64,000 nt of DNA from Piscinibacter lacus (lineage in GTDB: Bacteria; Pseudomonadota; Gammaproteobacteria; Burkholderiales; Burkholderiaceae_C), in contig NZ_JAERRA010000001.1 of assembly GCF_016735685.1 (NCBI RefSeq), forward strand, positions 1,860,001 to 1,924,000. The letters are read 5' to 3'. Positions 56,690 through 64,000 of the stretch are shown in pieces. Position numbers and translations under genes: made by a program. The notes below the pieces were generated by a model that was not told the DNA's origin, ran no database searches, and was given only the letters and a program-made list of their open reading frames with translations. Position 1 is the stretch's first letter; every line of letters starts with the position of its first letter.

Positions 56690-58420
56690 TCAGAGGGCGA
56701 TGCGGCGGAAGTCCGCCAGCAGCGACGCGAAGTAGAGGTTAAAGCGCGCCGCGGCGGCCCCGTCGATGACGCGGTGGTCCCAGCTCAGGCTCAGCGGCAG
56801 CGTCAGGCGCGGCTGGAAGGCCTTGCCATCCCACTTGGGCTCGATCGTGCTCTTGCACACGCCCATGATGGCCACCTCGGGCGCATTGATGATGGGCGTG
56901 AAGTAGCGCCCGCCGATGCCGCCCAGCGAGCTGATGCTGAAGCAGCCGCCGCTCATCTCGGCCGGGGCGAGCTTGCCGTCGCGGGCCTTCTTGGCCAGCT
57001 CCGACATCTCCTGGCTGATCTGCAGGATGCCCTTGCGGTCGGCGTCCTTGATCACCGGCACCATCAGGCCATTGGGCGTGTCCGCCGCGAAACCGATGTG
57101 GAAGTAGTTCTTCAGCACCAGGGTGTCGCCATCCAGGCTGGCATTGAACTCCGGGAACTTCTTCAGCGCCGCGACGGCCGCCTTGATCATGAAGGCCAGT
57201 ATCGTCACCTTGATGCCGGACTTCTCGTTCTCCTTGTTGAGCTGGACGCGGAAGGCCTCCAGCTCGGTGATGTCCGCCTCGTCATGGTTGGTGACGTGGG
57301 GGATCAGCACCCAGTTGCGGTGCAGGTTGGCGCCGCTGATCTTCTTGATGCGGCTGAGGTCCTTGCGCTCGACGGGGCCGAACTTGGCGAAGTCGACCTT
57401 GGGCCAGGGCAGCAGGCCCGGGAAGGCTTCGCCGCCGCCGGCCGCCGCGGGCGCAGGCGCCGGGGCCTTGGCCTTCTGCGCGGCGGTCTGCATGCTGCCG
57501 ACCATCACGCCCTTGACGAAGCCCTGCACATCGGCCTGGGTGATGCGGCCCTTGGGGCCGGAGCCCTTCACCTCGTCCAGCGGCACGCCCAGCTCGCGGG
57601 CGAACTTGCGGATCGAAGGCGAGGCATGCGGCAGCGCGGGCTTGAGCGCGCTGGCGGGCTCATGCGCTGAGACGGCCTGGGGCGCCGGAGCCGCTGCGGC
57701 GGCGGACGGCGCCGCCGGGGGCGACACCGCCACCGGGACAGCCGCGGTAGCAGCCGTCGCAGCAGCCGTCGCCCCCTGCACGCTGGCGGCTGCGGCCGCC
57801 ACGGGGGCCGCCGCCGCACCGGCCACGCCGGCCAGCCGGACGATGGGCGTGCCCATGCGGACCTTGTCGCCGAGCTTGACCAGCAGGGCCTGCACCACGC
57901 CGGCCGCGCTCGACGGAATCTCCATCGAGGCCTTGTCGCTCTCGACCGTGATCAGGCTCTGCTCGGCCCGCACCGTGTCGCCGGGCTGGACGAGCAGCTC
58001 GATGACGGCGACCTCGTCGAAGTCGCCGATGTCGGGCACGCAGACCTCGACCGGCCCGGCGGCTGCGGGTGCGGCGGCCGGGGCCACGGCCACCGTGGCT
58101 GCGGCTGCGGAAATGGCGGCCGCGGCGGGCGCTGCGACAGGCGCCGCAGCCGCCGCCGCCGATGCAGCCGGCGCGACCGCATCGGCCACCTCCAGCAGCA
58201 GCACCACGCTGCCCTCCTTGACCTTGTCGCCCAGGGCGACCTTGAGTTCCTTGACCACCCCGGCCTGCGAGGACGGGATTTCCATCGAGGCCTTGTCGCT
58301 CTCGACCGTGATCAGGCTCTGCTCCGCCCGGATGCTGTCGCCGGGCTGGACGAGCAGCTCGATGACGCCCACGTCCGCAAAGTCGCCGATGTCGGGGACC
58401 CTGATTTCAACCAGTGCCAT
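56690..58420 (-). CDS. aceF: Pyruvate dehydrogenase E2, dihydrolipoyllysine acetyltransferase
   Basis: 576 residues. Two lipoyl domains (about 2-75 and 120-195), each with the lipoylated lysine in [13 protein letters not shown], joined by Ala/Pro linkers; a peripheral subunit-binding domain at about 265-305 ([31 protein letters not shown]); and the catalytic domain from about 345 with [17 protein letters not shown] near the end, containing the active-site His. It moves acetyl groups from E1 to CoA. The ATG at 58420 has GGGAG at 8 nt; an ATG at 58426 is too close to it. The DNA of both lipoyl domains is nearly identical to that in lpdA. Confidence 0.96.
   Translation of the reverse strand: MALVEIRVPDIGDFADVGVIELLVQPGDSIRAEQSLITVESDKASMEIPSSQAGVVKELKVALGDKVKEGSVVLLLEVADAVAPAASAAAAAAPVAAPAAAAISAAAATVAVAPAAAPAAAGPVEVCVPDIGDFDEVAVIELLVQPGDTVRAEQSLITVESDKASMEIPSSAAGVVQALLVKLGDKVRMGTPIVRLAGVAGAAAAPVAAAAASVQGATAAATAATAAVPVAVSPPAAPSAAAAAPAPQAVSAHEPASALKPALPHASPSIRKFARELGVPLDEVKGSGPKGRITQADVQGFVKGVMVGSMQTAAQKAKAPAPAPAAAGGGEAFPGLLPWPKVDFAKFGPVERKDLSRIKKISGANLHRNWVLIPHVTNHDEADITELEAFRVQLNKENEKSGIKVTILAFMIKAAVAALKKFPEFNASLDGDTLVLKNYFHIGFAADTPNGLMVPVIKDADRKGILQISQEMSELAKKARDGKLAPAEMSGGCFSISSLGGIGGRYFTPIINAPEVAIMGVCKSTIEPKWDGKAFQPRLTLPLSLSWDHRVIDGAAAARFNLYFASLLADFRRIAL
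57820..58060 (-). repeat. Lipoyl-domain coding repeat, copy 2
   Basis: DNA encoding the second AceF lipoyl domain. A stretch including the complement of GTCTCGACCGTGATCAGGCT-type sequence is nearly identical to copies in the first AceF domain (about 58180-58420) and in the LpdA N-terminus (about 56430-56673). Bounds are approximate. The same amino-acid string around the lipoyl lysine is encoded with almost the same codons in all three, which suggests recent duplication or gene conversion. Confidence 0.75.
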
Positions 58421-58438
58421 GTGCATGTCTCCCGGCGC

Positions 58439-61150
<2,712 letters not shown>

Positions 61151-61248
61151 GGGGAGTCTCCTCGCTCTCTCGGTGAAGCCCGGGGTGGCGGCCGGATCAC
61201 GGCCGATCCATGGGCCGGATCAGGGGTGGCAAAAGTCTCGCACAAGGC

Positions 61249-61265
61249 CTATTCATTTTGAATAG
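61249..61265. promoter_or_regulatory. Palindrome upstream of aceE
   Basis: CTATTC/GAATAG arms with a 5-nt spacer, about 100 bp upstream of the aceE start. Together with the flanking bases one half reads GAATAGCG, as in the ModE-like box at 14444-14466, but the spacer is 5 instead of 7. Possible operator of the PDH operon; no regulator identified. Confidence 0.45.
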
Positions 61266-61272
61266 CGCTACG

Positions 61273-61292
61273 TGTTTCTACGATACGAAACA
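61273..61292. promoter_or_regulatory. Second palindrome upstream of aceE
   Basis: TGTTTC/GAAACA arms with an 8-nt spacer, 7 bp from the preceding palindrome and 93 bp before the histidine-kinase start. It does not resemble the enterobacterial PdhR site. It could serve either divergent gene. Confidence 0.45.
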
Positions 61293-61372
61293 TAGCCTGA
61301 CGGGCTGGCCGCCCTGGAAGGCGCCCGGTCCGGCTTGCGGCGGGCGCGGATCGAGCCCGGGCGGGGCGCCTC

Positions 61373-61378
61373 GATAAT
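61373..61378 (+). promoter_or_regulatory. -10 candidate for a leaderless kinase mRNA
   Basis: GATAAT (five of six) ends 7 nt before the histidine-kinase ATG, and no Shine-Dalgarno lies between. This spacing would start the transcript at or next to the ATG. No clear -35. Confidence 0.35.
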
Positions 61379-61385
61379 CCGGCGC

Positions 61386-63965
61386 ATGGCCTCGCGCAAT
61401 CCCGTTCCCCATCTGCCGCTGGGCTTGCGCCCGGCCCCGCGACGCTGGTTCGGGCGCTGGTGGAAGCGGCAGTCGCCGAGCTACCAGGACCAGCTCGCCA
61501 CCCTGGGCCCGCTGATTTCCGTGCTGCTCTTCCTTGCGGCCATCGTCACGGCCTTCTGGTACCTGCGCAACGAGGAGTTCGAGCGGGAGCAGGAGTCGGT
61601 CAAGCGCGACACCGAGATCGCCCAGCAGCAGATCCGCCTGCGGCTGATCGAGAACCAGGAGCAGCTTGTCCGCCTGGCCCGCGAGCTGGCCACCCAGGCG
61701 CTCGACAGCGACGAGTTCCGCAGCGAAGCCACCGCCTTCGTGCGCGAACGGCCCGAGGTGGTCGGCCTATCCTGGATCGGCGCCGAGCGACTGGTGCGCA
61801 TGCCGCGGGTCTCGGGCAACGCGCCGCTGGATTTCGCCCGCACGGTGGAACTGCCGGCGCCCGCGGCCTCGGCCGTTCCGTCGACCCTGGGCACCGAGGC
61901 CGACTGGGCCTTCGGCGCGGCGCGTGACTTGCGCCAGCCGGTCTATTCGCGGCCCTTCCAGGCGCCGGGCGGGGCCTGGGTCTTCCAGGTGCATGTGCCG
62001 GTGATCGACCGCACGGTCTTCTCCGGCAACTTGGTGGTGGAGTACGCGGCCGAGGCGCTGCTGCGCTTCCATGTGCCCAACGACGTGGTGCTGCGCCACG
62101 CCATCAGCCTGGTCGATGCGCAGGAGCGGGTGCTGGCCAGCACAGTCAGCCGGGCCAGCGCCAAGGACGAGCGCGGGCCGCCCTTCGTCTCGGAGGTGGT
62201 CGTCTCCCCGGTCGGCAACGGCCTGGTGCTGCGCGGCAAGGGCTGGCGCACCTCGGCCGGCCTGATCGGCAGCACCCTGTTCTGGATGGTGGTCGCGATG
62301 TCGGCCCTCACCGTCTGGATGCTGCTGGGCACCTGGCGCCACATGGGGCGGCGCGCGCAGATGCAGACCGCGCTGATCGCCGAGACCAACTTCCGCCGCG
62401 CCATGGAGAACTCCATGCTGACCGGCATGCGGGCCATGGACCTCGACGGCCGCATCACCTATGTGAACCCCGCCTTCTGCGCGATGACCGGCTTTGCCGA
62501 GCAGGAGCTGATCGGCAAGCTGCCGCCCTACCCGCACTGGCCGGGCGATCGCATCGAGGAGAACATGCGCGTGCTGCAGCAAGAGCTGCAGGGCCGCAGC
62601 CCGGCCGGCGGCATCGAGGTGCGCATCATGCGCAAGGACGGCAGCGAGTTCGATGCGCGCATGTACGTCTCGCCGCTGATCGACGCCAAGGGCCAGCAGA
62701 CCGGCTGGATGACCTCGATGACCAACATCACCGAGGCCAAGCGCGTGCGCGACCAGCTCAGCGCCTCGCACGAACGCTTCACCACCGTGCTGGAGGGGCT
62801 GGAGGCGGCGGTGTCGGTGCTGTCGGTGCAGCAGGGCGAGCTGCTGTTCGCCAACCGCAGCTACCGGCTGTGGTTCGGCAGCGATGCCCGCGGCCACGGC
62901 TGGCTGGCGGGCGGGGCCGGCAGCCCGGCGCTGCCGGTCGAGGTCGACGAAGCCGTCGACAGCTTCGGCGGCCTGCCGGCCCAGGCCCTGACCCGCGCCG
63001 GCACCGATGTGCGCGAGGTGCATGTGGCCGGACTCGACAAGTGGTTCGATGTCCGCGCCCGCTACCTGCAGTGGACCGACGGCCGGCTCGCCCAGATGCT
63101 GATCGCCACCGACATCACTGAGCGCCGCCGCGCCGAGGAGCTGACCGCACGCCAGGCCGAACGCTCGCAGCAGACCAGCCGCCTGATGACCATGGGCGAG
63201 ATGGCGTCCAGCGTCGCCCACGAACTGAACCAGCCGCTGACGGCCATCACCAACTACTGTAATGGCATGGTCTCGCGGGTGCGCAACGACAGCATCCAGA
63301 AGGACGACCTGATCGCCGCTCTGGAGAAGACCGCCAAGCAGGCCCAGCGCGCCGGCCAGGTGATCCACCGCATCCGCGCCTTCGTCAAGCGCAGCGGGCC
63401 GCAGCGCCAGCCGGCCCAGGCGCAGCAGATCGTCGAGGACACGGTCGAGCTGGCCTCGATCGAGCTCAAGCGCCGCCATGTGGCCATCCAGACCTATGTC
63501 GCGCGGCGCCTGCCCGAGATCCTGGTCGACCCCATCCTGATCGAGCAGGTGCTGCTGAACCTGCTGAAGAACGCGGCCGAGGCCATCGACCAGGGCGGCA
63601 TGCCGACGCAGCGCCGCCGCATCGAGCTGCGCGTCGTGCCACGCCATTCGCCGGACGAGGGCGGCGTGATCGAGTTCAGCGTGACCGACACCGGCCCGGG
63701 GCTGCCCGAGGATGTGCTCAAGCGCCTTTACGAAGCCTTCTTCTCGACCAAGACCGACGGCCTGGGCATCGGCCTGTCCCTGTGCCGCTCAATCGTCGAG
63801 TCGCACCGGGGGCGGATCCGTGCGGAGAATCTCTACAATGGAACGCAGGTGGTGGGATGCCGCTTCGCCTTCACCCTGCCGGTGGACGTGGAACCGGCCG
63901 AAGCCGAAAGCCCCCCGGGCGCCGGTCCTGAAGCCGCCCCCCTTCCCCTGACCAAAACCTCATGA
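61386..63965 (+). CDS. PAS-domain sensor histidine kinase
   Basis: 859-residue membrane kinase. TM helices at about 41-60 (GPLISVLLFLAAIVTAFWYL) and 295-318, a periplasmic sensing region of about 230 residues between them, PAS 1 (about 340-455; MRAMDLDGRITYVNPAFCAMTG shortened) and PAS 2 (about 470-590), then a HisKA domain with phosphoacceptor His612 in SVAHELNQPLTAITNY and a HATPase domain (LLNLLKNAAEAI, VTDTGPGLPEDV, FFSTKTDGLGIGLSLCRSI). The kinase class is that of FixL/DctB. The next gene overlaps by 4 bp and is probably its response regulator. Divergent from aceE, so pyruvate- or redox-linked control of the PDH operon is possible but unproven. Confidence 0.92.
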   Translation: MASRNPVPHLPLGLRPAPRRWFGRWWKRQSPSYQDQLATLGPLISVLLFLAAIVTAFWYLRNEEFEREQESVKRDTEIAQQQIRLRLIENQEQLVRLARELATQALDSDEFRSEATAFVRERPEVVGLSWIGAERLVRMPRVSGNAPLDFARTVELPAPAASAVPSTLGTEADWAFGAARDLRQPVYSRPFQAPGGAWVFQVHVPVIDRTVFSGNLVVEYAAEALLRFHVPNDVVLRHAISLVDAQERVLASTVSRASAKDERGPPFVSEVVVSPVGNGLVLRGKGWRTSAGLIGSTLFWMVVAMSALTVWMLLGTWRHMGRRAQMQTALIAETNFRRAMENSMLTGMRAMDLDGRITYVNPAFCAMTGFAEQELIGKLPPYPHWPGDRIEENMRVLQQELQGRSPAGGIEVRIMRKDGSEFDARMYVSPLIDAKGQQTGWMTSMTNITEAKRVRDQLSASHERFTTVLEGLEAAVSVLSVQQGELLFANRSYRLWFGSDARGHGWLAGGAGSPALPVEVDEAVDSFGGLPAQALTRAGTDVREVHVAGLDKWFDVRARYLQWTDGRLAQMLIATDITERRRAEELTARQAERSQQTSRLMTMGEMASSVAHELNQPLTAITNYCNGMVSRVRNDSIQKDDLIAALEKTAKQAQRAGQVIHRIRAFVKRSGPQRQPAQAQQIVEDTVELASIELKRRHVAIQTYVARRLPEILVDPILIEQVLLNLLKNAAEAIDQGGMPTQRRRIELRVVPRHSPDEGGVIEFSVTDTGPGLPEDVLKRLYEAFFSTKTDGLGIGLSLCRSIVESHRGRIRAENLYNGTQVVGCRFAFTLPVDVEPAEAESPPGAGPEAAPLPLTKTS

Positions 63966-64000
63966 GCCTGATCCCGAAGAAAGGCACGGTCTATGTCGTC
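63962..64000 (+). CDS. Start of a response-regulator-like gene (partial)
   Basis: Thirteen codons, MSLIPKKGTVYVV, cut by the window end. The ATG overlaps the kinase stop (ATGA). VYVV is the start expected for a receiver domain (beta-1 strand, then acidic residues), and the position after a FixL-type kinase fits a FixJ/LuxR-type regulator. The assignment rests mainly on context. Confidence 0.6.
   Translation, partial: MSLIPKKGTVYVV

Noticed and set aside
61249..61265. Possible second ModE site before aceE, because GAATAGCG occurs as in the modA-modE operator
   Set aside because: The spacer is 5 nt rather than 7 and the second arm lacks the CG extension. ModE is spacing-sensitive and PDH has no molybdenum link, so a chance resemblance is more likely.

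Overview
The window is a GC-rich (roughly 70% by eye) chromosomal segment with very dense coding, many 4-bp ATGA gene overlaps and no phage, IS, CRISPR or plasmid genes. The syntenies thrS-infC-rpmI-rplT-pheS-pheT-ihfA-merR-tRNA-Pro and aceE-aceF-lpdA beside a PAS histidine kinase, together with the protein sequences, point to a betaproteobacterium of the order Burkholderiales. The Rubrivivax/Leptothrix/Ideonella group (Sphaerotilaceae) is my best guess; this is an inference and not a database result.

Layout. 0.1-8.4 kb: pmbA; a TRAP transporter (TakP-like binding protein on +, both permeases on -); a family-3 periplasmic binding protein coupled to a Cache-PAS membrane sensor that has no output domain; an NlpC/P60 peptidase. 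8.5-11.7 kb: acuI and prpE, a C3 acyl-CoA pair. 11.9-15.3 kb: modABC with divergent modE and a ModE-box-like palindrome between them. 15.4-18.5 kb: clpS-clpA and a cold-shock gene. 18.6-27.0 kb: the minus-strand translation operon with tRNA-Ala(CGC) and tRNA-Pro(GGG) at its far end, a threonine-rich leader peptide plus terminator before thrS, an ATC-started infC and a second terminator before pheS. 27.1-29.7 kb: isocitrate lyase (aceA) and an agmatinase.

29.6-35.6 kb: a six-gene minus-strand operon with the order MoxR ATPase, DUF58, signal-peptide/TM protein, VWA, TPR-like, VWA. This is the order of mxaRSACKL of methanol-dehydrogenase clusters, but without the dehydrogenase genes. 35.7-39.2 kb: two divergent acyltransferase-3 genes with lower GC, probably surface-glycan modification genes acquired by transfer.

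39.2-53.5 kb: a full putrescine catabolism and uptake locus: Lrp-type regulator, omega-transaminase, puuB, then puuD-puuA-spuC-potFGHI-porin-puuC behind an exact sigma-54 promoter match. 53.6-61.2 kb: aceE-aceF-lpdA with gdhA joined to the operon end. 61.4-64.0 kb: a PAS histidine kinase and the first 13 codons of the next gene, probably its response regulator.

How the parts connect: agmatinase makes putrescine, which the Pot/Puu/Spu locus imports and converts to GABA and onward. prpE and aceA, 18 kb apart, carry the same 20-bp palindromic promoter element about 75 nt before their start codons, which suggests joint control of propionate activation and the glyoxylate shunt.
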